Shown here: positions 1-8,204 of the stretch, one piece after another | How positions within the stretch are numbered: the stretch's first letter is position 1 | Layout of the letters: the number at the start of each line of letters is the position of its first letter | From: Rothia koreensis | GTDB lineage: Bacteria > Actinomycetota > Actinomycetes > Actinomycetales > Micrococcaceae | Length of the DNA stretch: 64,000 nt | Reading direction: 5' to 3' | Assembly (NCBI RefSeq): GCF_004136575.1 | Contig: NZ_NOIQ01000012.1 | Location: forward strand, 1 to 64,000 | Notes under the pieces: generated by a model | What the model was told of the DNA's origin: nothing | Databases searched by the model: none | What the model saw: only the letters and a program-made list of their open reading frames with translations | Made by a program: the position numbers and the translations under genes

Positions 1-69
1 GCCCGCAACCCCTCAAACATTCACGGAAAAGCCCCAGGTCCTGGCCGGTTTCATCAGTTGCGCATCGCT

Positions 70-75
70 TAGACT
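70..75 (+). promoter_or_regulatory. Likely -10 box TAGACT for a leaderless gene
   Basis: TAGACT lies 6 nt before the ATG at 82, so transcription would begin at or next to the start codon. No Shine-Dalgarno sequence is present. This is the usual arrangement of leaderless actinobacterial genes. The -35 box is not clear. Confidence 0.5.
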
Positions 76-81
76 GGCACC

Positions 82-762
82 ATGAGCGCTATCACAGACC
101 TCAGGAACCAACTCGTCTCCGTCCTTCTCAGGACCGGGCCCGGGAAGCCGACCCTGTGCGAGGGGTGGAATACGGAGCACATGGTTGCGCACCTGGTGTT
201 GCGCGAGACTCGCCCGGACATCGCGGCCGGCGTCGTGATTCCGCCGCTCGCCTCGCGCACGGATCGTAAGACCGAAGAACTCGCCGGCCAGCTGACCGAC
301 GGACGCTCCTACATGGAGGCGGTCGAGAAATTCGGTTCGGCCAATGCCCCGCAGCGCAAGAACGAGACCGTGGACTACGGCATGAACTTCGCCGAATACG
401 TGATCCACCGCGAGGACGTGCTGCGAGGCTCGCCCGACTCGACCGAGATGAACGGCGCGGAATCGCGGATCGAGGGTGAGAACGAGCGAATCTGGAAGAC
501 CATCGGTTCGCAGGGCAAGATGTTCGCGAAGGACTACCCCGACGGCCTGACCGTGGTCGGGACCGACGACGACGGCGAACCCGCCTACGGCTCGAAGACT
601 CTGCGTGAACCGTCCGCGTCCTCGCGAGTCAGTGGACTGGTTCAGAAGGTCGTCAAGGCTCCGAGCACGGGTGAGCACGTCACGATCACGGGCACCCCGC
701 TCGAGATTCTGCTGTACCTCTTCGGGCGTCGTGAGGCCGCGAACGTCCGGATCAGCTACTGA
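82..762 (+). CDS. TIGR03085-family DinB-like metal-binding protein
   Basis: A 226-residue protein that matches the actinobacterial TIGR03085 group, related to mycothiol-dependent maleylpyruvate isomerases and the DinB four-helix fold. The N-terminal motif CEGWNTEHMVAHL (residues 26-38) carries the conserved Trp and His. A second conserved block, NFAEYVIHREDV (102-113), supplies another His, and the C-terminus has the typical GTPLEILLYLFGR segment. Members are thought to bind a metal and perhaps use mycothiol, but no reaction is established. The ATG at 82 is chosen because a -10 box sits 6 nt upstream and the first helix starts right after it. It stands alone and converges on hisF. Confidence 0.85.
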   Translation: MSAITDLRNQLVSVLLRTGPGKPTLCEGWNTEHMVAHLVLRETRPDIAAGVVIPPLASRTDRKTEELAGQLTDGRSYMEAVEKFGSANAPQRKNETVDYGMNFAEYVIHREDVLRGSPDSTEMNGAESRIEGENERIWKTIGSQGKMFAKDYPDGLTVVGTDDDGEPAYGSKTLREPSASSRVSGLVQKVVKAPSTGEHVTITGTPLEILLYLFGRREAANVRISY

Positions 763-884
763 CGCACAGCCCCGGGCGCCCAGGCCGGGCTCCGGGTACC
801 GAACCCGAGCTCAGGCACCGACCCCGGGCTCGGTACCCACCCCGGGCCCGGGCGCCGAACCCGTCCACCGATCCGCGCGCAGGG
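763..884. other. Convergent intergenic spacer with GC-rich inverted repeats
   Basis: The spacer between two converging genes is made almost entirely of imperfect copies of CCCGGGCTC and GGTACCGA. Segments near 788-806 (GGGTACCGAACCCGAG) and 823-839 (CGGGCTCGGTACCC) are nearly complementary, so transcripts from either side could fold into a long hairpin. A bidirectional, poorly U-tailed terminator is the simplest reading. Confidence 0.45.
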
Positions 885-1649
885 TCAGCGCACGGGGAAC
901 CCGGCCTCGCGAATGGCGGTCTTGACGTCGCGAATCGCAGTGTCGGGGCCGAAGTGGAAGATCGACGCCGCAAGCACCGCATCGGCGCCCGCCCTGACGG
1001 CGTCCGGAAAGTGAGCCGGTTCGCCCGCGCCGCCGGAGGCGATCAGCGGAATGCCGACGACGCCGCGCACCGCACGAATCATCTCCAGGTCGAAACCGTC
1101 ACGGGTTCCGTCGGCGTCGATCGAGTTGAGAAGGATCTCGCCGACGCCGCGCTCGGCCGCCTCGGACGCCCAGTCGAGCGCGTCGATCCCGGTTGAGCGA
1201 CGTCCTCCGTGGGTCGTGACCTCGAAACCGGAGGCCGTGTTGTCCGTGCGCTTGGCATCGACGGACAGGACCAGAACCTGGTTTCCGAACCTCTCCGCGA
1301 TCTCGTTGATGACCTCGGGTCGGTTGATGGCCGCGGTGTTGATCGACGCCTTGTCGGCGCCCGCACGCAACAGCCGGTCGACGTCCTCGGCGGTGCGCAC
1401 TCCCCCACCGACGGTCAACGGGATGAAGACTTCCTCGGCCGTTCGGGCGACGATGTCGTAGGTGGTCTCCCGGTCCGAGGACGACGCCGTGACGTCGAGA
1501 AAAGTCAGTTCGTCGGCGCCGGCGGCGTCGTACCGTTTGGCCAGCTCCACCGGGTCACCCGCATCGCGGAGACCCTCGAAGTTCACGCCCTTGACCACCC
1601 GCCCGGCGTCGACGTCCAGGCAGGGAATCACTCGCACAGCTACGCTCAT
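885..1649 (-). CDS. hisF: Imidazole glycerol phosphate synthase, cyclase subunit
   Basis: The (beta/alpha)8-barrel subunit that uses ammonia from HisH to turn PRFAR into imidazole glycerol phosphate and AICAR, the fifth stage of histidine synthesis. The 254 residues match the family length. IPCLDVD (8-14) gives the catalytic Asp12, and LSVDAKR (129-134 region) gives Asp131. The phosphate-binding LTVGGGVR (79-86) and LIASGGAG loops are present. The start at MSVAVRV is preferred to a farther upstream ATG because AGGAAAG precedes it and family members begin here. It follows hisG by 31 nt. HisH is not in the window. Confidence 0.97.
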   Translation of the reverse strand: MSVAVRVIPCLDVDAGRVVKGVNFEGLRDAGDPVELAKRYDAAGADELTFLDVTASSSDRETTYDIVARTAEEVFIPLTVGGGVRTAEDVDRLLRAGADKASINTAAINRPEVINEIAERFGNQVLVLSVDAKRTDNTASGFEVTTHGGRRSTGIDALDWASEAAERGVGEILLNSIDADGTRDGFDLEMIRAVRGVVGIPLIASGGAGEPAHFPDAVRAGADAVLAASIFHFGPDTAIRDVKTAIREAGFPVR

Positions 1650-1680
1650 CGTGCTTTCCTTTCGAGAGGCGTCCCGCGCG

Positions 1681-2526
1681 TCAGAGTCGGGCCGCACCGA
1701 TCGGCGACACCAGGATGGCCCGCGCTCCGGCTTCGTACAGACTGTCCATCAGCTGGTTGGTCGAACGCTTCGGGACCATGGACCGCACCGCGTACCAGCC
1801 CTCGCGCTGCAGGGGCGAGACGGTCGGCGCCTCGAGGCCCGGCGTGATCGCGGTCGCCGCCTCGAGATTCTCCTCGCTCACGTCGAAATCCATCAGCACG
1901 TACTGTCGCGCGACCAGTACCCCGCGCAGGCGGCGACCGAGCACCTCGAGGCTCGCACCGTCCTCGAGCCCACGCCTCTTGATGAGCAAAGCCTCCGAGC
2001 GCATGATCGGATCACCGAAGGTCTCCAGCCCTGCGGCCCGCATCGTGTTGCCGGTCTCGACGACGTCGGCGATGGCATCGGCCACTCCGAGCCGGATGGA
2101 TGACTCGATGGCCCCGTCCAGTCGGACCACCTCGGCGTCGATCCTCTGTTCCTTGAGGTAGTTGCGCACCAGGTTCGAGTAGCTCGTTGCCACCCGCTTG
2201 CCCTGCAACTCCTCCGGCGAGGTGAAGCGCCCGGTCGGGCCGGCGAAGTGGAAGGTCGAACGAGCGAAGTCCAGCCCGAGCGCCTCTTCGGCGTCGGCCT
2301 CGGAGTCCAGGAGCAGATCCCGGCCCGTGATGCCCACGTCCAGGGTTCCGTGCCCCACGTAGACAGCGATGTCACGCGGCCGGAGATAGAAGAACTCGAC
2401 CTGGTTCTCCTCATCGACGATCGCCAGTTCGCGGCTCTCGCGCCGCTGGAGGTATCCCGCTTCCGAGAGCATGGTCTGGGCGGCCTGGGAGAGTGCCCCC
2501 TTGTTGGGCACGGCAATTCGCAGCAT
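1681..2526 (-). CDS. hisG: ATP phosphoribosyltransferase, long form
   Basis: This enzyme makes the first committed step of histidine synthesis, joining ATP and PRPP to form phosphoribosyl-ATP. The protein is 281 residues, the long HisG type with a C-terminal ACT-like domain (about residues 210-281) for histidine feedback inhibition. It therefore needs no His[13 protein letters not shown] is the usual N-terminus, and [10 protein letters not shown] (about 78-87) and the [12 protein letters not shown] phosphate-binding region follow. It lies 52 nt after hisE and 31 nt before hisF on the same strand, so co-transcription is likely. Confidence 0.96.
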   Translation of the reverse strand: MLRIAVPNKGALSQAAQTMLSEAGYLQRRESRELAIVDEENQVEFFYLRPRDIAVYVGHGTLDVGITGRDLLLDSEADAEEALGLDFARSTFHFAGPTGRFTSPEELQGKRVATSYSNLVRNYLKEQRIDAEVVRLDGAIESSIRLGVADAIADVVETGNTMRAAGLETFGDPIMRSEALLIKRRGLEDGASLEVLGRRLRGVLVARQYVLMDFDVSEENLEAATAITPGLEAPTVSPLQREGWYAVRSMVPKRSTNQLMDSLYEAGARAILVSPIGAARL

Positions 2527-2578
2527 GAAAATCCTTTGGTTCCGGGGAGGACCCGGACGAGTCCGGGGTCAGGTCGGG

Positions 2579-2842
2579 TCAGAGAAACTTGTAGACGTCT
2601 TCCGGGGTGAGACCGCGCGCGATCATCAGGACCTGAAGATGATAGATCAACTGCGAGATCTCCTCGGAGAGCTCGTCGTCGGTCTGGTACTCGCCGGCCA
2701 TCCAGACCTCAGCGGCTTCCTCGACCACCTTCTTGCCGATCCCATGGATCCCGGAATCGAGCTCGGCGACGGTCTTGGAACCCGCCGGCCGATCGGTGGC
2801 TTTGGTGGTCAGTTCAGAGAACAGGTCTTCGAAGGTTTTCAC
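2579..2842 (-). CDS. hisE: Phosphoribosyl-ATP pyrophosphatase
   Basis: This enzyme hydrolyses phosphoribosyl-ATP to phosphoribosyl-AMP and pyrophosphate, the second step of histidine synthesis. The 87-residue chain is the stand-alone HisE form with an all-alpha MazG-like fold. [14 protein letters not shown] (about 38-51) holds the metal-binding Glu residues, and the later [14 protein letters not shown] helix is typical. Its ATG overlaps the ribH stop codon as ATGA, so its translation is probably coupled to the riboflavin operon. No fused HisI domain is seen. Confidence 0.95.
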   Translation of the reverse strand: MKTFEDLFSELTTKATDRPAGSKTVAELDSGIHGIGKKVVEEAAEVWMAGEYQTDDELSEEISQLIYHLQVLMIARGLTPEDVYKFL

Positions 2843-3342
2843 CCGCCCAGGTTACCCCGGGACCCTCCGACATGAGCGAGTGTTACCGCCGTCTGGATCG
2901 CGGCGACCGTGGCTTCGTAGCCTTTGTCCTCGCTGGACCCCTCCAAACCGGCCCGATCAAGCGCCTGCTCGTCGTCGTCGCAGGTCAGGACGCCGAAACC
3001 GACGGGTGTACCAGTCTCGACGCTGACTTGGGTCAGTCCGGCCGTCGCCGCATCGCAGACGTAGTCGAAATGCGGGGTTCCGCCACGGACCACGACGCCG
3101 AGCGCAACGACGGCGTCATGGGTCTCGGCCAGGCGCTTCGCGGCCACCGGGAGTTCGAAGGATCCCGGAACACGAACGATCGTCGCGGCGTCCTCGATCG
3201 ATGCGTCCGCGAGCGCTCTGCGCGCCCCATCGACCAGGCCGTCCATGACCTGCTCGTGCCATGATGCCGCGACAACGGCAATTCTCAGTCCCTCGGTCGG
3301 CAGCTGTCCCAGTTCGGTGGTTGGGGCTCCGATTCCACTCAT
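2839..3342 (-). CDS. ribH: 6,7-dimethyl-8-ribityllumazine synthase
   Basis: Lumazine synthase condenses 5-amino-6-ribitylaminouracil with 3,4-dihydroxy-2-butanone 4-phosphate, the penultimate step to riboflavin, in an icosahedral or pentameric shell. At 167 residues it has the normal length. [14 protein letters not shown] (59-72) and [10 protein letters not shown] (87-96, catalytic His91) are diagnostic. It begins 9 nt after ribA and its stop overlaps the hisE start, linking vitamin B2 and histidine genes in one transcript. Confidence 0.97.
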   Translation of the reverse strand: MSGIGAPTTELGQLPTEGLRIAVVAASWHEQVMDGLVDGARRALADASIEDAATIVRVPGSFELPVAAKRLAETHDAVVALGVVVRGGTPHFDYVCDAATAGLTQVSVETGTPVGFGVLTCDDDEQALDRAGLEGSSEDKGYEATVAAIQTAVTLAHVGGSRGNLGG

Positions 3343-3351
3343 GATGTCTCC

Positions 3352-4080
3352 TCAGTCGGTAGTCGGTTGGTTGGTGTTGGGATCGTCCGACGACACGGCG
3401 TCCACGGGTCCGCGCGGCGTCGGTTCGTCCTGGTCTGTCTCCACCGGCACGAGGACCAGGCGGTGATGCATCCGGTCTCGCTTGGTGGCCAGGTAGCGCG
3501 CGTTCTCCTTGCGCGGGGAAATTTCGTCCGGTTCCAAGGATCCGACGACGAGGCCCAGTTCGGTCAGAGCCTCGGCCTTGGCGGGATTGTTGGTGATCAG
3601 CCGCAGGGTGGTGATGCCCAGTTCGCGCAGGACACGCGCGGCCTGGCGGTAGGCGCGGCCATCGGCCTGGAAGCCGAGGGCGAGGTTGGCGTCGACCGTG
3701 TCGAGGCCGTCGTCCTGGAGTCGATAGGCCTTCAGCTTGTTGACCAACCCGATGCCCCGGCCCTCGTGCCCCTTGACGTAGATCAAGGTTCCGCCGCGCG
3801 CGGAGATCTGGTCGAGGCCCTGGTGCAGTTGCGGTCCGCAGTCACATCTGAGGGATCCGAAGACGTCGCCGGTCAGGCATTCCGAGTGGATCCGGACGAG
3901 CGGTGCCGGGTTGTCGGCGTCGATCGCCTGACCGGTGTCGTCCAGCGCGGTCGCGCTCATAAGCTCGTGACCGTCGGGGAAGGACCATGCCCTCATGCTG
4001 AAGTTGCCCTGCGGGGTGGGCACCACCACGGGCTGCGAGGAGTCGACGGGCTCGTCGGGGTCTGAGTGGGCAGTGGTCAT
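3352..4080 (-). CDS. ribA: GTP cyclohydrolase II, stand-alone
   Basis: This zinc enzyme opens GTP to 2,5-diamino-6-ribosylamino-pyrimidinone phosphate, formate and pyrophosphate, the entry of the riboflavin pathway. The 242-residue protein has the zinc ligands Cys68, Cys79 and Cys81 in SECLTGDVFGSLRCDCG, the YVKGHEGRGIGL loop and a LITNNPAKAEAL segment. The DHBP-synthase domain that precedes RibA in many actinobacteria is absent here and is instead fused to riboflavin synthase in the gene before it. The ATG overlaps the upstream stop as ATGA, and the frame open farther upstream is only the shadow of that gene. Confidence 0.95.
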   Translation of the reverse strand: MTTAHSDPDEPVDSSQPVVVPTPQGNFSMRAWSFPDGHELMSATALDDTGQAIDADNPAPLVRIHSECLTGDVFGSLRCDCGPQLHQGLDQISARGGTLIYVKGHEGRGIGLVNKLKAYRLQDDGLDTVDANLALGFQADGRAYRQAARVLRELGITTLRLITNNPAKAEALTELGLVVGSLEPDEISPRKENARYLATKRDRMHHRLVLVPVETDQDEPTPRGPVDAVSSDDPNTNQPTTD

Positions 4081-5372
4081 TCGGCATCGGCGCTCTCGTC
4101 GTCGAGTTGGGCCAACCGTTCGGCGAGCGTCTCGATCGAGATCATGGGCAGGCCGTGCAGGTCGGCGAAGGCCCGCAGGTCGTCGAAGCGCATCAGCGTT
4201 CCGTCGTCGTGAATGATTTCCGCGATGTAGCCGACCTCCGGGAGCCCCGCGAGCCGCACGAGTTCGACCGCGGCTTCCGTGTGTCCGGCTCGTGCCCGGA
4301 CACCGCCCTCGACGGCGCGCAACGGAAGGATGTGGCCGGGACGGGTGAGATCCGCGGCGGTCGATGATGATCCTGCCAGCACGTTCAAGGTTTTTGCTCG
4401 GTCCTGGGCGCTGATTCCGGTGTCGATTCCGTGGGCGGCATCGCAGGTGATCGTGTATGCGGTGGCCTTGGGGTCCTCGTTGGTGGCGACCATGGGCGGC
4501 AGGTCCAGGGCGTCGGCTCGTTCGCCCGTCATCGGTGCGCACACCACTCCGGAGGAGTACCTGACCATGAATCCCAGACGCGCGGGGTCCGCGAGCGCTG
4601 CGGCCCCGATGAGGTCTCCCTCGTTCTCGCGGTCCTCGTCATCCACGACGACGGCGAGGCCGCCCGCGGCGATGCTCCGGATGGCGTCGTCGATGGAGTC
4701 GAAGCTGCCGTTCGCGTGCCCCGGAGACTCCGGGACGGATACGGCGTTCTGCGATCGCGTCAGGTCGAAGTCACGGGCGCGCAGGAGGTACTTGGCCACG
4801 GCGTCGGTTTCGAGATTGACCGTGTCTCCCGGTTGCGCGGTTCCGAGCGTCGTCGCCCGGAGCGTGGTCGGTATGACGCCGATCTCGAACCAGGCGAACG
4901 GGTCGGCGGGCGCGCTGACCGCGGTGACGGTCAGTGAGATCCCGTCGACGGCGATGGAACCCTTTTCGGCGATCTGGGGCGCGAGGTCTTCCGGCACGGC
5001 CACGCGAATCACGGACCACTCGGGGTGTTCCTCGATGGACAGGATGGCGCCGGTCGCATCCACGTGTCCTTGGACGATGTGGCCGTCGAACCGCCCGTTG
5101 GCGGGCAGGCATCTTTCCAGGTTGACTCGGGATCCTTCGCCCAGTTCGCCCAAGTTGGTGCGGTCCAGGGTCTCGCCGATGACGTCGGCAACGAAGAGTC
5201 CGTCCCCTGTGTGCGTTCCCGTCGCGGTCAGGCAGACGCCGTTGACGGCGAGGGATCCCCCGGCGGGCAGGTCCGAGGCCAGGTCGCCGGCCCGGACGCG
5301 GAGCACAGCAGAATCGGCCTGCCTGTCGATGGCTTCGACCGTTCCCAAGGATTCGATGATTCCGGTGAACAT
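4077..5372 (-). CDS. ribE-ribB: Riboflavin synthase (alpha type) fused to DHBP synthase
   Basis: A 431-residue single frame joins two pathway enzymes. Residues 1-200 are riboflavin synthase: MFTGII, then two lumazine-binding repeats marked by NGVCLTA (44-50) and DGISLTV (143-149), with GHIVQGHVD between. Residues about 226-425 are 3,4-dihydroxy-2-butanone 4-phosphate synthase: DDEDRENEGD (244-253), YSSGVVC (272-278), DRAKT (324-328), RPGHILPL (344-351) and GHTEAAVEL (363-371). The linker of about 25 residues (DLTRSQNAVSVPE...) has no ATG, GTG or TTG codon, so a separate ribB start is unlikely. It begins 5 nt after ribD. Both active sites look complete. The fusion differs from the usual ribE plus ribBA layout. 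Confidence 0.93.
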   Translation of the reverse strand: MFTGIIESLGTVEAIDRQADSAVLRVRAGDLASDLPAGGSLAVNGVCLTATGTHTGDGLFVADVIGETLDRTNLGELGEGSRVNLERCLPANGRFDGHIVQGHVDATGAILSIEEHPEWSVIRVAVPEDLAPQIAEKGSIAVDGISLTVTAVSAPADPFAWFEIGVIPTTLRATTLGTAQPGDTVNLETDAVAKYLLRARDFDLTRSQNAVSVPESPGHANGSFDSIDDAIRSIAAGGLAVVVDDEDRENEGDLIGAAALADPARLGFMVRYSSGVVCAPMTGERADALDLPPMVATNEDPKATAYTITCDAAHGIDTGISAQDRAKTLNVLAGSSSTAADLTRPGHILPLRAVEGGVRARAGHTEAAVELVRLAGLPEVGYIAEIIHDDGTLMRFDDLRAFADLHGLPMISIETLAERLAQLDDESADAE

Positions 5373-5377
5373 GGCTA

Positions 5378-6457
5378 CTACTTTCTTTCGGTCGCCGGAG
5401 CGGGCTCGGTGGCGAGATGGGTGAGTGTGTCCTGGCCCAGGAGGCCGATGCCGTGGGTTGTTGCGTCCGCTTCCGCCCCGGCAGGGTCGACGGTCAGGGG
5501 CAACGCGTCGGAGAGGGTCGTCGCGCCCAGCTGCGCGATCGCGCGTCGCCCGCAACCGAGAAGTTTCGGGGCGGTGTACCAATAGAGCTCATCGACGAGA
5601 CCTTCGGCAAGGAAGGCCGAAACGATTCCGGGGCCGCCTTCGATCAGCACGTGCCGTGAGTATTCCCTGGCGAGACGGTCCAGGGCCTCGCGTGGCGAAC
5701 GGGTCGGGAGCCGGAGGGCTTCTTCTCCGTCATCGAGTGCGGCCCCAGCAGGAAGTCGCCTCAGGCCCATGACGGCCCGGCGAGGTTGCTCGGGCAGGGC
5801 CGCACCATCGGGTCCACGGGCCGTGAGCCGAGGATTGTCGGTGAGCGCGGTTCCCGTACCGACCATGATCGTGTCCGCCCTGGCGCGGAGCCTGTGGCCG
5901 TGGGCGCGTGCTTCCGGCCCCGTGATCCACTGGCTCGTTCCGTCCTCGGCGGCGACGACGCCGTCCTGCGTCGCCGCGATCTTGGCGGTCACGAAGGGGC
6001 GGCCCTCTTCCTGGCACGCCCACCAGCGCGCGTTCATCCTGCGAGCACGGTCGGCGCGCAGTCCCGACCGGACGTCCACGCCGTTGGCCGCGAGAAATCG
6101 GGCGCCTCCGGCAGCGGTCTCGGTCGTGTCCGCGGTCGCGCACACCACCGAACGGATCCCGGCCTCGAGAATCGCTTGGGAGCAGGGCCCTGTCCTGCCC
6201 GTGTGATGGCACGGTTCGAGCGTCACGTACAACGTGGTCCCGCGCAGATCCGTACCGGCCGATTGGGCCGCCGCGATGAGATCGACCTCCGCGTGCGGGG
6301 TTCCGCTTCCCATGTGTCGGCCCGTGTGCAGTATCCGTCCCGTTTCGTCGGTGAGCACCGCCCCGACCAAAGGATTGGCGCCTCGGGGCCCGCGCAGGGC
6401 GGCGTCGAGAGCCGCGTCCATCGCGGACTCGTCACGGGCATCGAATTCGGGCGTCAT
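5378..6457 (-). CDS. ribD: Bifunctional riboflavin deaminase-reductase
   Basis: RibD deaminates the pyrimidine product of RibA and then reduces its ribosyl chain with NADPH. The 359 residues hold an N-terminal cytidine-deaminase-like domain with zinc ligands His55 (HAEVD, with Glu57 as proton carrier), Cys83 and Cys92, followed by a reductase domain from about residue 155 (VTAKIAATQDG, TIMVGTGTALTDNP). The reductase end is somewhat short, with a low-complexity tail. The start overlaps the upstream transporter stop by 4 nt, and ribE-ribB follows after 5 nt. The pathway phosphatase is not in the window. Confidence 0.95.
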   Translation of the reverse strand: MTPEFDARDESAMDAALDAALRGPRGANPLVGAVLTDETGRILHTGRHMGSGTPHAEVDLIAAAQSAGTDLRGTTLYVTLEPCHHTGRTGPCSQAILEAGIRSVVCATADTTETAAGGARFLAANGVDVRSGLRADRARRMNARWWACQEEGRPFVTAKIAATQDGVVAAEDGTSQWITGPEARAHGHRLRARADTIMVGTGTALTDNPRLTARGPDGAALPEQPRRAVMGLRRLPAGAALDDGEEALRLPTRSPREALDRLAREYSRHVLIEGGPGIVSAFLAEGLVDELYWYTAPKLLGCGRRAIAQLGATTLSDALPLTVDPAGAEADATTHGIGLLGQDTLTHLATEPAPATERK

Positions 6458-7161
6458 TTCCGTTTCCCTTCGGTGACTTCGACCGTGGGGTCAGGGAAGC
6501 GCGTCTCGACCTGGACTCGACGTTGGCGATTTCGAGTGCGCCACCAGACGAAGAAACCGGTCAGGGTGAAGCAGCCGTAGAACAGGTACATCAGGCCCGA
6601 GGCGTAGTAGCCGGCAGAGAAGAGAAGGGGCACTCCCACGGCGTCGACGGCGACCCAGATCAGCCAGAACTCGACCCACCCGCGGGCCATGCCCCAGGTC
6701 GCCAGGAGCGAACCCACGAAGATCCAGGCGTCGGACCACACGGGCTCGTAGGATCCGAGAGCCCTGAACACGGGGGTCAGGACGGCGGTGCCGCCGAACA
6801 GGGCGACGAGCAGGATCAGCCGTTCCTTCCAGGTGGCCCACCGGGGAGAGACCGCCGCGTCGCCGCGCGAGGTGGCTGCCTTCCACTGATACCAGCCGTA
6901 CACGGAGACGATGATGAACATGACCTGCCGACCGGCCTGGCCGAGGAGATTCACGGGATTGGGAGAACCGAACACGGCTCCGAGAAAGACGGTGAAGAGG
7001 AGCAGGTTGCCGATGATTCCGATCGGCCACGCCCAGACCTTGCGTCGCATGCCGCCCAGGGCGGACGCGAGGCCGAAGAAATTGCCCAGGACCTCTCGCC
7101 AGAGGATGAAGCCTCCACCAATGGTCAGCTGAGCGTCGAAGAGCCACCGCAGGATGTTCAC
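6454..7161 (-). CDS. ribM: PnuC-like vitamin transporter, probably riboflavin transporter RibM
   Basis: A 235-residue membrane protein of the PnuC family with about seven hydrophobic segments and the typical aromatic motif WPIGIIGNLL near residue 47. Close relatives carry nicotinamide riboside or, in actinobacteria, riboflavin (RibM/PnuX). The position decides in favour of riboflavin: it is the first gene after an FMN riboswitch and overlaps ribD by 4 nt. The start is a GTG preceded by GGAAGGAGAACA. An in-frame start farther upstream would run through the riboswitch and is rejected. Transport mode is facilitated diffusion in known relatives, but substrate remains an inference. Confidence 0.85.
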   Translation of the reverse strand: MNILRWLFDAQLTIGGGFILWREVLGNFFGLASALGGMRRKVWAWPIGIIGNLLLFTVFLGAVFGSPNPVNLLGQAGRQVMFIIVSVYGWYQWKAATSRGDAAVSPRWATWKERLILLVALFGGTAVLTPVFRALGSYEPVWSDAWIFVGSLLATWGMARGWVEFWLIWVAVDAVGVPLLFSAGYYASGLMYLFYGCFTLTGFFVWWRTRNRQRRVQVETRFPDPTVEVTEGKRK

Positions 7162-7199
7162 TGTTCTCCTTCCGAGCTGCGGAGGCTCCGGGGAGAACA
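7162..7199 (-). promoter_or_regulatory. RBS-sequestering hairpin upstream of ribM
   Basis: Read on the minus strand, TGTTCTCC (7199-7192) is perfectly complementary to GGAGAACA (7169-7162), which contains the ribM Shine-Dalgarno sequence directly before the GTG. The 8-bp stem with a 22-nt loop would hide the ribosome-binding site. It lies between the FMN aptamer and ribM, where a translational expression platform is expected. No U-tailed terminator is seen here. Confidence 0.6.
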
Positions 7200-7270
7200 C
7201 AACGTACGACATCGTCTGCGGATGGTCGGTGCCGATTCGGTCCGACCGCCCACGGCATGTGCCGCGTTCT

Positions 7271-7408
7271 GCTCGTGCGCCTTTATCCAGACTGTACTGT
7301 CGGTACCGGAATTTCGCCGGTTCGGCCGCAGGCCCCGAATTCATTCGAGTGCGCTGTGGGTCGCGGACTATGACCGCCGGTTCGGAATTTCACCGACCCC
7401 CGGAGCAC
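7271..7408 (-). promoter_or_regulatory. FMN riboswitch (RFN element)
   Basis: On the minus strand the conserved RFN segments appear in order: GGGGTCGGTGAAATTCCGA, ACCGGCGGT, AGTCCGCGACCC, then after a variable arm GAACCGGCGAAATTCCGG, ACCGACAGTACAGTCTGGAT and a closing GCGCACGAGC that pairs with the 5' GTGCTC. These define the FMN-binding aptamer that lowers riboflavin gene expression when FMN is plentiful. The element ends about 110 nt before the ribM start. Its 5' end lies only about 17 nt after the rpe stop codon, so the promoter must be inside or upstream of rpe. Confidence 0.92.
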
Positions 7409-7424
7409 GATTGCGTGACAACGA

Positions 7425-8117
7425 TTATGGCATATTTGTGATTCGCGTCGAATTCTCGGCGGCACGCTCCGCAACGGAGCGCAATCCCTCGATCGCCGCG
7501 GCCGGATCGTCGGCGCCGTAGACGGAGGATCCCGCCACGAAAACATTGGCCCCGGCTTCGGCCGCCCGACCGATCGTCTCCTCGGACACCCCGCCGTCGA
7601 CCTGCAGGGCCACCGAGGCTCCGCTTCCCCGGACGGCCTCGGCCGCACGGCGAAGCTTGGGAAGGGTCAGGTCGAGGAATTTCTGGCCGCCGAAGCCGGG
7701 TTCGACCGTCATGATGAGCAGCAGGTCGAGTTCCTCGAGCATGTCCAGATACGGTTCCACCGGCGTGGCCGGGCGCAACGCCATTCCCGCCCTGGAGCCC
7801 TGGGCCCTCAGCTCCCTCGCGAGTTTGATCGGTGCTATGGCGGCCTCGGCGTGGAAAGTCACCGATTCGCACCCGATCTCCGCATACCGCGGCGCCCAGC
7901 GATCGGCGTCCTCGATCATGAGATGCACATCGAAAGGGATGGGAGAGATCTCGTGCAGGCGTTCGACCACGGGAGGCCCCCACGTCAGATTCGGCACGAA
8001 ATGATTGTCCATCACATCGATGTGTGCCGCGTCGGCATCCGTGATCGCCCGCAGCTCATCCCCCAGCCTGGAGAAATCGGCGGAAAGAATCGAGGGGTTG
8101 ATGTGGAGATGGCTCAC
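7425..8117 (-). CDS. rpe: Ribulose-phosphate 3-epimerase
   Basis: This TIM-barrel metalloenzyme interconverts ribulose 5-phosphate and xylulose 5-phosphate in the pentose phosphate pathway. Ribulose 5-phosphate is also a RibB substrate, which may explain its place before the riboflavin genes. The 230-residue chain has all signatures: [12 protein letters not shown] near the start, [12 protein letters not shown] (metal and catalytic Asp), [19 protein letters not shown] and LQVDGGVS with the second catalytic Asp. It follows rsmB by 87 nt and precedes the FMN riboswitch. Confidence 0.97.
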   Translation of the reverse strand: MSHLHINPSILSADFSRLGDELRAITDADAAHIDVMDNHFVPNLTWGPPVVERLHEISPIPFDVHLMIEDADRWAPRYAEIGCESVTFHAEAAIAPIKLARELRAQGSRAGMALRPATPVEPYLDMLEELDLLLIMTVEPGFGGQKFLDLTLPKLRRAAEAVRGSGASVALQVDGGVSEETIGRAAEAGANVFVAGSSVYGADDPAAAIEGLRSVAERAAENSTRITNMP

Positions 8118-8204
8118 GGGTCCTCCTGTCGACGCGTCGCTTCGGGTCTCGACCGGCCCTGGACGGCTGAACGGTACGACTCCAGCCTATAGGGCGGCCC
8201 CGCT

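Noticed and set aside
4081-4542. N-terminal extension of RibA giving a RibB-RibA fusion
   Set aside because: The upstream part is out of frame with RibB and encodes no DHBP synthase motif. RibB is in the frame fused to riboflavin synthase.
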